DNA of 64,000 nucleotides from Epiperipatus broadwayi (GCA_028023455.1 JAQFVV010000030.1:452501-516500), one strand, 5' to 3'. Positions 36,223 to 48,183 are shown, counted from the stretch's first letter. Notes: generated from the sequence alone by a model not told the origin. Translations and numbers: made by a program.

Positions 36223-39200
36223 AAAGTGTTAAAATATGCATCATTTATTAAAAAGAGGCATTTTCAATAATGCTTGATATTGACTATATCCATTGTAAAT
36301 TATTTTTTTATATTAATATTATATGTAACCATTTATATTAGTATGTATTTATAAAATGTTATTTTCTTTTGTTTATTATTTTGGTACCATGAAAAAAAAA
36401 ATATTTTTTTTTTGTTGTTGTTATTATTATATATATATATATGAAAATCGATTACAAGATTTCATAATAATGGAAAATAACACACACAATACTTTCTGTG
36501 TGGATTGTGTATAAATGTGCAAATCCAGAAAGAGAAGAAGGGACACAATATATTATAGTGAGAAATAAATTTAAAGTCATTAATAGGTAGTTTAATAGTG
36601 GATTGAATGAATGAAGAGTATGATTAGAAAGAAATCTATTGTTAGATATTAGGAAAACTTTCAGTACCTATCTTTCTATTTTTCAATATTTTATATACAT
36701 TTTATGTATAATATACTACACATGTATGTGTGTGCTGTGATTGTCTTATTCATGAAATCTAAATTTTCTATAATCTGAGACATCTCTATATACACACACT
36801 GAATGTATCAACATCCATATATCATAATACGTCTGTCCAACCATTGATTATAAATTTCAGGGGAGAGACAGAATGAAAGGATTATATTTATTATTGTTTT
36901 TATTAATCACAGAATATGACCAATCTTTATTGATTATTATGGGCATTTTTTTCTGTATATGTTAGTAACTCATAATAAAATTGAATTATCTGATCAAAGA
37001 GTTGATTGATTTTTTTATGCATGTATATCTTAGTAATTACCATAACTATTAGATTCCAAGCAATAACGGAATAGGGGCAACATAATATGACTTAGAAGAG
37101 GCCAGACATCTCAACTTGTTGTATTAGGAACATCCATCAGCCCATTGAAAGTTATAATATACATTTTTGCAGCCATGGTATTAATTTATCAGTTCTAAAT
37201 TGGTCACAACCATGATTTATGTGATGCCAATGGTAATATCAATTGTAGAGTCAATTGTAGAACTGTGGATGGGAGGATCATCACCATCATTATTACCATT
37301 ATATCAATTATTATTCTAAAGTATAATTAGAATATTTATTCATATGTACTTGTAGTTTATGAACTAGCCTAGGGGTATGCCTCCTAGCAGTAAATCATAA
37401 AGAACTATGATAGAAGAGGGTTGCTTAATAGGATTTATCTTATATGCACTTCTCCTTTTGATCTCGGCCATCCTGGTATATGAATTTGCCTATTTTCTTA
37501 CCAAATCATGCAATCACGTTTTATCAGCTGGATGCTAGTTCACATATTAATCCAGTACTATATATATATGTGCGTGTGTGTGTGTATTCCTGATAACAAT
37601 CTATTTGTTTAGAGTTACCAAAATATTAACAAGAAAAAAAAATACCAACAGAATTAAATATTTAATTTCATATGGCATTCAGTAATCTTTATGGTATTCA
37701 TCTGGAAGAATTAATTGTATCTAAATTTTCTTCATTCATAAATTATAAAACAATATAAAACTAATAAGTAAAAAATCAAAAATAAGAAGAAAAAAAAGTT
37801 TATTTGCATAAATGCTCTATAAAGCAATGATTTTTTTCTCAGTTTTCACAAATGAAATGTGGGCAACCATGTTAGAAGATAGATTTCTAAAGAATCATTT
37901 AAATAAAATTTTCAATTTGTAGCCACTTTGAATAAATTAGCATTGATTTAGAAATGTGGACATGATTTTTTTTTTTTGGTAATCTAACTTAAATACATGC
38001 ATGAATAATTTTGCTTTTATTTATAAAAACTGCAAAAGATTTTTTTTTTTACTTTTTAGTACATTTATATAAATAAAACCTTTTAAAAAATTGTATACAT
38101 ATATTAGGGGGTGTAGAACTCATATTGACAATTGGAAATTATGATGAATTGCCAGTTAACCCATCTACATAAATGTCATTAAAACTGTGTCAATACCGCT
38201 GTGTGTAATGTATAAATATTTTGTTACTGAAAAATTTTATCTCGTAAATAATTAAGATACAACTAAAATAATATCAATAGATCTCAGTTATCTAGCCAAG
38301 TCCCCTACCTTACTGGATTTTATTATATTATTGTCCCCTATTAATTTCATTTAATATTTGTTTACATTATTGTTGTTTCACTGGTTAATGATTTATGCAT
38401 CTAAGGAGTTTTATAATTGAAAAAATCCATAGATTAAGAGGAGTCCACAACAGTTACTTTCAATTTTTTTGCTAAATTAAAATAAAATATTAATACAAAA
38501 AAAACAAAACAAAGATATTTAGCTGAGAATTAGGACATATTGATTGATATAGTGGAAAAGATCAAAGATAAATATTAAATAGTTATTAGATTCAAGTGAA
38601 TTTAAAAAAACTAACTATGCTCATAGATTAAAATATACACATATAAACAAATGAGCAGATAATAAGACCGTAATAAAATCAAAAATTATAAAATTCTATA
38701 AATTGAAATATATTTAATTGTTTTCTCACTAGATGGCACGAACATATAGACATCTATTTTGTAATTTCACCTAATGCAAACTTCTTACGTGTTTTTTTTA
38801 ATACTCGGATAATTAAATATTTTCAATTATAATAGGCGTACTTGATCATTGTTTTTACTTTATTTATTTTTAAATATTTGAAATATACCATCGACGAAAA
38901 GAGTTTTTAAGTTTATTTATGAACCTATTTTTAGTAATTGAAACTTGCGAAAGATATTTAATTTTCAAAAGTAAAAAGTTGATTAAAATTCTTAAATAGA
39001 ATTAAATGCAAATATTATTTCACAAATTATGCCTTTAATCATTGGATTGAAAAAAAAAAATCTACTTTATATAGATGTATGAATAAACAAATTTATTACA
39101 CAATTAAAGTGATTCCAAAACAGTTACAACAATATGGTCATGTGACATAATTACAACCACTTCAGAAATTATATTGAATACGTAGCAATGTTATAGACAA

Positions 39201-42200
39201 TTAATATTTTAATGGTGATGACAGGTTTTTGTTAAGTTTAAATGCAGAGCTGGCCAGCAAGTGATAAGAACGGTGTAATAGCCCAAGATTCAGGCCTGCA
39301 TGGATCTACATTTTGATGAAGATCAAAAACCAAAGCATTTTACCATTTGATAAATGTAACTATGTTGTTGTTGTTTTTTGGCCAAATGTCCATAATTTTT
39401 AACCCTGCAATACCTATCATACGCGAAGTAATACGATTGCAGAAACACTGTTTATGCAGTGATATATAACTAAATATTTTGAAGTCTTGGTCACGTTAAT
39501 ATGAAGTGAACATAAATCAAGAACTACTCTCTCTGAAAGCAATTTTACTTACTAAATCAGAATTTACAAATAAAAAATATATGATGAAATTATTAAATGT
39601 TTCACAATAAAATATCTACAAAATAAAATATATTTAACAAAATAAAATATGTATTTTGCATTATACAATTTTATTTTGTTTTCTCAAATATTGAATCAAT
39701 AAAATTGCACAAATTTATATTTTGCATTATTTTCTTGATTTTTTAAATTCTTTTAGTAAATTCTAATTTTTAATGAAAATAATTATTCTAAATTTGATTT
39801 ATACTTATTATAAAGCAATATATCTAAATGTGCAAATAAATAATTTTCTTAAAAAAACGTTTATCATGAAGAATGCCCCCCTCCTTTTCCACACACATCA
39901 AAACATTGGATCAGGCCTGACTTTTTCTTTGGTTGGCTCTGTTTAAATGCATAAATTACCATTGCAAATATATATATATGTTCAAGAAATTTTCTCAAGG
40001 TGTTTCTATTTTTAGTTATATTGATTAGCAAACTTGAGCTAGGATTATGATTTTTTTATATCATGCCTCAAATTTTCACCAAGAATATGTATAACTTGTG
40101 CTAAATTTTTAAGAAAGATTTATTTCAAGTTTGAAGTCAACCCCAGAATACCATATTTTATTAAATATAATTAACTTTCTCATATTGGTTCATTATTCAG
40201 TTCATAAAGTAGATAGAAAACAAACTCTTTTAATTGCTGCTATCTGGTTATTGGTAAAGGTGGCAAATATTTACCATTACATTTGCAAGATTTAATATGA
40301 TTTCACAAAGATTTATTTAGACTCAATTTTAAATTGGTTAAGAGTAATATTCACACAGTTGATTTTTTAAATATTCATTTTAACCTTTGCAAAATCTAAC
40401 ATTTCCTATAGTTTCACCTGGTGGAAGTTTTTGAACTTGATGAACTTTTCATGTCTGTTTTTTTTTTTTTTTTATTAAAGTTCAATAAATTAGACAGCAT
40501 TTATTTTAAAATTTCATTTAATAAGTTAATAATATTTTAATTAATATGGTGAAACTTCTCACTTATCACTCTTTGAATATAACCTAGTGAATATTCCACT
40601 AAACCTTATTCTATATTGCATAATTTTATTTATTACAATTAAACCTTTTTCTCTTTCTTATATTTTAAAATGTATTCTATACATGTTATATTTAAGTTTT
40701 CAAGTGATTGTAATTAAAAACATTAACACTTTACATTTAAAAAATATGAAATATGTAAACCATGTTCTTATATATATAACAATGGAGTATGCTGCCATTG
40801 AACATACTTTTATCATTCAAATAAATTAGGACAAACTATTAGACATTAGAATTTTATGCTGTTAAAAGAATAATATATTTAGGATTAGTTATCATCAGAG
40901 AAAAAATAAATTTAAAGGATAATAACTTATTTATAATTATTAAAATTTTAAACAATATTTTATTTATCATTTTCACAAAAGTGATTTTTTTTAGGAAGTA
41001 TAAGTTTTTTCTGGTTATTGTAATAAATTTTCTAAGAGCTATCATTCTAAAAGTATTGTTTTCAAAGACAATATCCTATTAATGATATAAGTTTTGGTTT
41101 AATAATGTTTTGTCACATTTTTTTCCTTTTATTTAGTCCAGGATAAAACCATCTAAAGCATCAATCAATTACAAATTTTTATTTTTAAAGCTCACTCTTT
41201 CATAGCTTTGTCATAACAATAGTTTAACATCAATGACCCAAAAAATCCATATATTGCTAACATCTTTAGTATTTTTAAAAAATAATATTATAGTGTCAAA
41301 GATAAAAGCAAATGCAACAATCACACATCATAACATAAGTTATAAATAATTTTAAAACATAATAAGGATGATTATAGAGGCATTGTAATGTCAAAATAAC
41401 AAACTATAAGCATAGATGAGTTTCCTCTGAACTAGTTATAAAACACATTTGATCTTTTTAAATATTTGGAAACTGTCTTATGAATAAGAACAAAGTACTG
41501 TCAACATTATCAATGATGTTAGTGAAAACATTTATTCAGAAAATAAACAAAATCTTTTCTATTTTAAGTTTTTTTTTTTTTAATGTGAACCAGCAAATGT
41601 ATATTTATAATAAATGTATCAATTTTTGTTCAAAATCTAATATTTGTTTTATAATTACAACAATGTTTGAAACTATTTTAACACTGTGTCAGTTCTGATA
41701 GATAATGGTATTATAGACATTATGATTTTATTTATTTATACTACAGTCAAGGTTATTTACTCCTATTTCTCAAAATAAAAAATAAATAAATAAATTGAGA
41801 GTATACATGTGCATTCTTTTTGTTTTAAATAATTATTAACTTTGGTGTGTCAAAATAGTCAAAAATATTTTAAAACATGCAAAAAATTATATTTTTTATT
41901 TACAAATCATTACACAAACACCTCATTTGGATTTTTTTTGGCTTAATCAATAAAAACCTCAGATTTTAGGCAACTGGACTTAGCCCTTACCCAACTATTC
42001 ATAAGATATTTCTTTAGATATTTTTTCTAATGAAAGCAATATGACAAATATTTTGTTATACAAAAATGTCTATGCTAATACCATTTATGATAAGAGTAAG
42101 CAGCAATCTAAAGCAGCAAAAATTCCACACTCTTTTAAAAGTAAACTAATCATGTTTTCTAATGAATCTGAAAGTAATCTATTTAATACATTTATATTTT

Positions 42201-42589
42201 TTTCATTCATTGGAATAATTTAAATGCCATAATTTATTATGTAAATATTTTAGAAGTAATAAAAGCTTATCAGTGCACAATCTTTTGTTCAATAAATCAA
42301 CTTCTTTCATTAGGGCATCATTCAATTGTCCTAGCAGAAGGAAAATGAAACTTTTCTAGCTATCACCTAATAATACATATACAGATGCTCACAAATGTTG
42401 TTGTCTATACTTGCCATTTTTATTAATAAACAGTTAGTAATTACAGAGTATGCTTTTCTATCTCCTCTTGCAATTAGATGATCATGTAATGTGAGATAGT
42501 TATTTATATTTAACAAAAAGAAAACAGGCCAGTAGATTTTCATGCATTGCTAAAATACCTAATAAATTATCCCAATTTAAATTACTCTG
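36223..42589. other. 6 kb of AT-rich DNA, no gene recognised
   Basis: No open frame of note and no recognisable protein, tRNA or LTR. Short AT and TG patches occur (36429-36442, about 37560-37585, 39968-39979). This may be unique intergenic or intronic sequence, since it shows no internal duplication that I could see. Confidence 0.45.

Positions 42590-42647
<58 letters not shown>
42590..42647. repeat. (AT)n microsatellite
   Basis: About 58 bases of alternating TA. Confidence 0.9.
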
Positions 42648-42979
42648 GCAAAAAAAATAAACACAGATACAAGTTTCCTTCTTGTATGCTATAATTCCAA
42701 AAAATTAGCAACAACATATGTGATGAAAAAAAATACATTTATATATTTACACATAATTTAATGACACTATAAATAAGTACTTATTTGCAGCAATAAAATT
42801 CTTGACATACCATCTGAAGAAAAGGATTTATAAGATTTTTGTATGTTACTATATTAATAAAAAAAGATCAATTTCAGCATAATATATACACACATATATA
42901 TATATATATTTGTATCTGGTGTCATCAGATGTCCAAAGAATGATCAACTGCCATTATCCTAGCAATATTATTATTTTTT

Positions 42980-43300
42980 TTACATATTAACTTATAATTA
43001 TAAATTTATTTAAACACACATTGATTACATAAGTAACGTTTACTTAGGCTGTAAACCTTAAGAATATGCACATGAAAATGTGAAGGTAGGGACTTTTTCA
43101 GGTCTTAACCAAAAGCTTACTCTTTGGAAGAAAAGAGGCGAACCCTTCTTTACTTCTACCCACTTTCTATAAGAAGAGTTCCCCTCTTTTCTTCCAAAGC
43201 ATAAGCTTGTGGTTAAGACCTGTAGAGGTCTCTACCTTCACATTTTCACACATATATTCTTAAGGTTTACAGACATAGTAAATATTACATATTAACTTAT
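42980..43300. mobile_element. Foldback/MITE-like hairpin with 16-bp direct repeats
   Basis: Arms 43051-43150 and 43171-43270 are each 100 bases, complementary at close to 90 percent by eye, around a 20-base loop. The 16-mer TTACATATTAACTTAT lies at 42980-42995 and again, exactly, at 43285-43300, as expected of a target-site duplication. No coding capacity. Its transcript would be a long near-perfect hairpin. An inverted duplication of a single-copy sequence is the alternative. Confidence 0.7.
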
Positions 43301-44094
43301 TTATTCACATATCATTTTTTTTTCATAAAAAAAAAGTGGTTTATATATGTTTAAGATTTAATATCAAATTTAATTTAGTGGCTTTATTTAAACAAGAACC
43401 AGATGTACTCAGCCTTTTAAAAGTTGTGATTTTTTTATTTGGTTACTTTAACAATTTTTTTTTTAAAGTTTTTATGTAAATTAAACAAAAGACTTTAAAT
43501 TTGAGACTTGTATACTGGCCTGAATGCCCATGTTATGGTGGAATGCAAAAATTACAGGCTTTCAGATCATCATTTTTAAATAATTGGTTGCTTTAAGAAA
43601 CTTTTTTTAAAGATTTGATATAAATTAAACAATGAATTTTAATATTATATAAATAAATTTCTGAATTTTAAAAAAGCTAAATTAAAATTTTCATTTTTAA
43701 AGATACCTGTTATATTTGACGGCATTATAGCATAAATAGATATTGACTTAATAAAAAATTAAAATGTTTTTTTCTGATTTTTCAATAGTGTCATGAATGA
43801 ATATAATAGTCTTTTTAGCTTTATTAATAATTACCATTTATTAATGCCAGAATACAAAAATGCCAATCTTTGAACCAGTTATTTTCATATATATTTTTTT
43901 AATTGGTTACTTTAATAATTTTTTTACAAGATTTAATGTGAATATATGTTTTTTTTACTAAATATTACTAAATATGCCATTTATCTGTACTACATTAGGA
44001 TATTGACAGACCATGAAGGTACAGATTTCCTGAATGCTGAATTATGAATCTGCATTTGGGGATGTTTCTGGAAATAATTGCTTTATATATATAT
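43301..44094. repeat. AT-rich DNA with three diverged copies of a short unit
   Basis: A motif of the form AATTGGTTACTTTAA-x-AAT followed by TTTTTTTAAAGATTTxATGTAAATTAAAC recurs at about 43437, 43580 and 43910. The copies are irregularly spaced and diverged. No gene. Confidence 0.4.
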
Positions 44095-44143
44095 AATACA
44101 TATTTTGCGGGTTCATCCGTGTTAAAAACTTTTAATATCAATA

Positions 44144-44186
44144 TACTGACGTTTCGACTTGGTAACACAAGCCATCCACAGAGTTA
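44144..44186 (-). ncRNA. Decayed hammerhead-like hairpin, left PLE arm
   Basis: On the minus strand: TGTGGAT, stem GGCTTG, loop TGTTAC, stem CAAGTC, then GAAACGTC. Stem II (one G-T pair) and GAAA fit a hammerhead. The CTGATGA box is altered. Confidence 0.4.
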
Positions 44187-44275
44187 TAAAAAGGTAGAAA
44201 GACGGTTGTAGAGGCGCTACAATCACTGGTTTGAATAAAACATTAAAAATCCCACCAATAGCAAAAATGTTAAAT

Positions 44276-45103
44276 TTAAGAATGTTTTTTAAAGAAATCT
44301 TTCCAAATAGGAGGAAGTTTGCACGTATCATCTCGCTTATTGATACAATCTGGCCTTTTAAGTATCTCAATGGCTTCTCTGATTTTGCATTGGTAGAGAT
44401 TATCACATCTGGATATGATCCTGGTACTAGAAAAATCTATTTTATGACCTGAATCTATAGTATGGAGTGAGAGTGCTGATGATGATGAGTGTTGTTTAAC
44501 TGCATTAGCATGCTCATCTCTGCTAACACTGATGCAATGATTACTCATACCTATGTAAGAAGCTTTACAATTTTTACATGAGATTTGATAGACACCATGA
44601 GATTCAAGAGGGATTGAATCCTTAGGCTTGGTTATTATATTGCTGATCTTTTGATGAGCAGAAAATGCTGTATCTATATTATAGCGTTTTAATATACGTC
44701 CAATACTGTCTGTAGTTCCTTTTACATATGGAACACAAATCCTAATAGCTGACTTATCATCTTTTTGTTTCCTATTTTGTCTATTTTGGGCTTGAAATAA
44801 GGCTTTTTTTATAAATTTGTAATTATAACTATTTGCTAATAAAACACTATTAATATGATTTATTTCTTCTTTCAGATGTGTGTCATCTGAAAGGTTAATT
44901 GCTCTATTTAAAAGAGTTTTGGCTACAGAAACTATCTGAGTTGGGTGATGATGAGAATGGAAATGTAAATATCTGTCTGTGTGTGTATCCTTTCTGTAAA
45001 TAGAAAAAGATAAACTATTTGGTGTTCTGGTGACTAGAACATCAAGAAAAGGGAGTTTTCCATCAGACTCTGTCTCCATTGTAAATTTAATATGAGGATG
45101 CAT
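44276..45103 (-). pseudogene. PLE ORF, inverted N-truncated copy (275 codons open)
   Basis: This is the reverse-oriented duplicate of codons 411-685 of the plus-strand PLE protein. It opens at the ATG of MHPHIKFTMETESDGKLPFL, just past the RT catalytic motifs, and runs open to the shared stop. It keeps the RT thumb/connector and the complete GIY-YIG endonuclease (GVY, CKNC, YIG, RDEH, IREAIEI). Differences from the plus-strand copy are few: TDSIGR versus GH, SNHC versus SNRC, ISVSRD versus RRD, HSSSS versus HSLSS, EILKRP versus LTRP. SNRC-ISVRRD is the more usual form, so this arm has lost an Arg in the endonuclease. It has no RT catalytic core and probably is not expressed as a protein; its role would be as an element terminus. 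Confidence 0.8.
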
Positions 45104-45290
45104 ATTATTTAAATGTAAGAAAAAATCATCTAATGTATTTTTTCCATGTTGCTTCGTATATTTGAAAGAACGTGGAGTAAGAAATGTAAGTTACTTTGTA
45201 ATTTATCTTTTTGTTAGCGTGCAAAAATCACAACGTTATACCCTCTTGCTGTAAAATTGTGTTTCACAAGAACAATTATAATGTTAGTAA

Positions 45291-47429
45291 AATTCTAAGG
45301 AAACCAGCAATATTATTTTAAACTCTTTTATTAAAGAAACTCGGAAAAATTTAGACAAAATTGATAAAGTATTGCTACATTTACGTTTATTCCTTAGTAA
45401 TAAAATACATCCTTTACTGTGGACTAGTTTTGATCGTATTGCAAGTTTTCAATCATTTAAAGATTCAGGATTGGTAACAGCAAAGCAAAAGAAAAAATTG
45501 CAAATGCTAATTAGAACACAATCCCCAAACATTATGTATCCAAATCAAAAAACCGTTTACAATTTATCTAAGAAAGCCCTCTCTACAGATGAAATTTCGG
45601 TTTTAGAAAAAGGTTTCAATTTTGCTTTAACACCTTCCCGGATACCTTTTGAGAAAATTGTCTGTAATGTTGAATCAGCTCTTGATAAAATTGATTCTAC
45701 ATCGGCTGATTTAGCTAGAGCTGAGATTTGTAATAATTTAAAAAAAGCTAAGCTTCCTAAAAATAATTTTTCAAAGAAAGAAAGACAAGCATTAAATAAT
45801 ATAAAATCGGACAAATCAATTGTTGTACTTCCAGCTGATAAAGGTAATGCCACAGTTGTAATGGATCGTGACATTTACCATAATAAAATTTTAGATCTGC
45901 TTAGTGATAAAACTTATAAACTATCAAAAAGAGATCATACTTCATATTTGGAAAAAACAACAAAAGCTATTATTAATAAATCACCTATTGAAACAGAGAT
46001 AAAAAATAAAATAATCCCTCGTGAAAAATCTTGTGTCTGTCCAAAATTTTATGGACTTCCAAAAATTCACAAACCAGATACCCCTCTTCGTCCAATAGTA
46101 AGTGCAATAGGTTCTCCAACTCATATTTTAGCTAGATACTTATCGGATTTCATTAAACCTACAATCCCATCTATTAAATCATATGTTAAAAACTCTCTTC
46201 ATTTTATTTCTGTTTTAAAAAGTTTAAAAATTAATGCTAGTGACATTCTGGTCAGTTTTGATGTCGTGTCTTTGTTTACAAACATTCCAATTGATGAAGC
46301 TTTAAATATAATCCCACAACGTTGCAATTTATCAGACCATATTATTGCTTTGATTAAACATTGTCTCTTAAATACATATTTTGTATACAATGGACAGCAT
46401 TACAGACAAGTTTTTGGTACTCCTATGGGCTCACCTATCTCAGGAGTAATAGCTGATTTATTCGTGGAATATATAGAAACTCGTGCTTTAGAATCATCAT
46501 CTTTAAAACCTCTCATTTGGCTCAGATACATAGATGACACTTTTGTCATATGGCAACATGGAAAAAATACATTAGATGATTTTTTCTTACATTTAAATAA
46601 TATGCATCCTCATATTAAATTTACAATGGAGACAGAGTCTGATGGAAAACTCCCTTTTCTTGATGTTCTAGTCACCAGAACACCAAATAGTTTATCTTTT
46701 TCTATTTACAGAAAGGATACACACACAGACAGATATTTACATTTCCATTCTCATCATCACCCAACTCAGATAGTTTCTGTAGCCAAAACTCTTTTAAATA
46801 GAGCAATTAACCTTTCAGATGACACACATCTGAAAGAAGAAATAAATCATATTAATAGTGTTTTATTAGCAAATAGTTATAATTACAAATTTATAAAAAA
46901 AGCCTTATTTCAAGCCCAAAATAGACAAAATAGGAAACAAAAAGATGATAAGTCAGCTATTAGGATTTGTGTTCCATATGTAAAAGGAACTACAGACAGT
47001 ATCGGACATATATTAAAACGCTATAATATAGATACAGCATTTTCTGCTCATCAAAAAATCAGCAATATAATAACCAAGCCTAAGGATTCAATCCCTCTTG
47101 AATCTCATGGTGTCTATCAAATCTCATGTAAAAATTGTAAAGCTTCTTACATAGGTATGAGTAATCGTTGCATCAGTGTTAGGAGAGATGAGCATGCTAA
47201 TGCAGTTAAACAACACTCATTATCATCAGCACTCTCACTCCATACTATAGATTCAGGTCATAAAATAGATTTTTCTAGTACCAGGATCATATCCAGATGT
47301 GATAATCTCTACCAATGCAAAATCAGAGAAGCCATTGAGATACTTACAAGGCCAGATTGTATCAATAAGCGAGATGATACATGCAAACTTCCTCCTATTT
47401 GGAAAGATTTCTTTAAAAAACATTCTTAA
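45291..47429 (+). CDS. Penelope-like element reverse transcriptase / GIY-YIG endonuclease
   Basis: The protein copies element RNA onto target DNA nicked by its own endonuclease. The frame is open from 45291 (after a TAA at 45288) to a stop at 47427-47429. There is no ATG before 45504; a TTG at 45372 was used as codon 1 for numbering here. In order: the conserved PLE N-terminal block VVLPADKGNATVVMD (151-165), CPKFYGLPKIHKP (223-235), RPIVSAIGSP, RT motif A SFDVVSLFTNIP (295-306), motif B GTPMGSPISG (349-358), motif C RYIDDTFVIW (385-394), KLPFLDVLV (426-434), then GIY-YIG: HGVYQISC (579-586), CxxC 586-589, SYIGMSN (592-598), SVRRDEH (602-608), DSGHKID, and catalytic Glu in IREAIEI (651-657). 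All key RT aspartates are present. Length is typical of PLEs once a missing N-terminus is allowed for. The start may be supplied by a spliced upstream exon, or the 5' end may be lost. Confidence 0.9.
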   Translation, partial: NSKETSNIILNSFIKETRKNLDKIDKVLLHLRLFLSNKIHPLLWTSFDRIASFQSFKDSGLVTAKQKKKLQMLIRTQSPNIMYPNQKTVYNLSKKALSTDEISVLEKGFNFALTPSRIPFEKIVCNVESALDKIDSTSADLARAEICNNLKKAKLPKNNFSKKERQALNNIKSDKSIVVLPADKGNATVVMDRDIYHNKILDLLSDKTYKLSKRDHTSYLEKTTKAIINKSPIETEIKNKIIPREKSCVCPKFYGLPKIHKPDTPLRPIVSAIGSPTHILARYLSDFIKPTIPSIKSYVKNSLHFISVLKSLKINASDILVSFDVVSLFTNIPIDEALNIIPQRCNLSDHIIALIKHCLLNTYFVYNGQHYRQVFGTPMGSPISGVIADLFVEYIETRALESSSLKPLIWLRYIDDTFVIWQHGKNTLDDFFLHLNNMHPHIKFTMETESDGKLPFLDVLVTRTPNSLSFSIYRKDTHTDRYLHFHSHHHPTQIVSVAKTLLNRAINLSDDTHLKEEINHINSVLLANSYNYKFIKKALFQAQNRQNRKQKDDKSAIRICVPYVKGTTDSIGHILKRYNIDTAFSAHQKISNIITKPKDSIPLESHGVYQISCKNCKASYIGMSNRCISVRRDEHANAVKQHSLSSALSLHTIDSGHKIDFSSTRIISRCDNLYQCKIREAIEILTRPDCINKRDDTCKLPPIWKDFFKKHS

Positions 47430-47518
47430 ATTTAACATTTTTGCTATTGGTGGGATTTTTAATGTTTTATTCAAACCAGTGATTGTAGCGCCTCTACAAC
47501 CATCTTTCTACCTTTTTA

Positions 47519-47561
47519 TAACTCTGTGGATGGCTTGTGTGACCAAGTCGAAACGTCAGTA
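47519..47561 (+). ncRNA. Decayed hammerhead-like hairpin, right PLE arm
   Basis: CTGTGGAT, stem GGCTTG, loop TGTGAC, stem CAAGTC, then GAAACGTC, in the 3' tail after the stop codon. It is the mirror of the left-arm copy with one loop difference. GAAACGTC is a hallmark of PLE 3' ends that I read as a hammerhead remnant. Confidence 0.4.
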
Positions 47562-47676
47562 TATTGATATTAAAAGTTTTTAACACGGATGAACCCGCAA
47601 AATATGTATTTTATATATTTAACCCATGCACATCTTCGTTTTAACATATATATATATATATTAAAACAAAATTGCA

Positions 47677-47833
47677 ATTATAATTGAAATAATAAATTTA
47701 ATAGTTTACAAACTATTATAAACAATTCTTAAATCTGCAGAAGTACTTTTGGTTTAAAAAATTAATCGAAAGTACTTCTGTGGATTTAAAGATTGTTTAT
47801 AATAATTTATAAACCATTAAATTTATTATTTCA

Positions 47834-47841
<8 letters not shown>
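47677..47841. repeat. 73-bp-arm palindrome downstream of the PLE
   Basis: Left arm 47677-47749 and right arm 47769-47841 are reverse complements with few mismatches, around a 19-base loop, and are bordered on both sides by AT microsatellites. It is MITE-like. No direct repeats were recognised because the flanks are simple sequence. Confidence 0.8.
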
Positions 47842-47877
<36 letters not shown>

Positions 47878-48118
47878 TTTATCTCTGTAGTTAAAAGCAC
47901 ATGTAATATTTTTTTTTGTTTTTTTATAAATGGCATAAATGTTACTTTCACATAAACATAGTACTTATGAATTTGATACATGGCATCAAATAAACATTCA
48001 TACATTTACGAATCAGACAAAAGAGTAAATATGTATTTTATATATAAGATAATGCTTTTAGATTAATGAGTGTTCCTTATTTATAAAACACTGAAACATA
48101 TGTTATATTGAGATTGGT

Positions 48119-48173
<55 letters not shown>

Positions 48174-48183
48174 ACCAAAATTG
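47842..48183. repeat. (AT)n arrays and AT-rich spacer
   Basis: AT tracts at about 47838-47872 and 48121-48170 flank AT-rich sequence with no gene. Confidence 0.85.

Larger units (their letters stand above)
44095..47610 (+). mobile_element. Young Penelope-like element with inverted 3' copy at its 5' side
   Basis: The left arm (44095-45152, 1058 bases) is a reverse-complement copy of the right arm (46553-47610, also 1058 bases), so no net indel separates them. Between them lie the 5' sequence and N-terminal two thirds of the ORF. The arms cover the end of the RT, the endonuclease and the 3' tail. Only about five amino-acid differences separate the 275 shared codons, so the structure is recent. 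PLEs are known for tandem and inverted partial copies at their 5' side. It is inserted in AT-repeat sequence: TTATATATAT precedes and TTATATATTT follows, a possible but uninformative target duplication. Confidence 0.9.

Noticed and set aside
35906-36244. Long Arg/Glu/Gly and Ser/Leu/Pro frames
   Set aside because: Translation of the pure pyrimidine/purine tract on either strand; low complexity only.
44122-44452. Short frames in and opposite the PLE arms (also 47253-47583)
   Set aside because: They appear in mirrored pairs because the arms are inverted copies. The plus-strand 73-codon and minus-strand 94-codon frames are shadows of the endonuclease region and the 3' tail.
45186-45217. 32-bp intron (GTAAGT...TTGTTAG) in the PLE 5' region
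   Set aside because: Consensus ends are good, but the length is shorter than functional animal introns, and removing it does not create an ATG-led frame that I could confirm.
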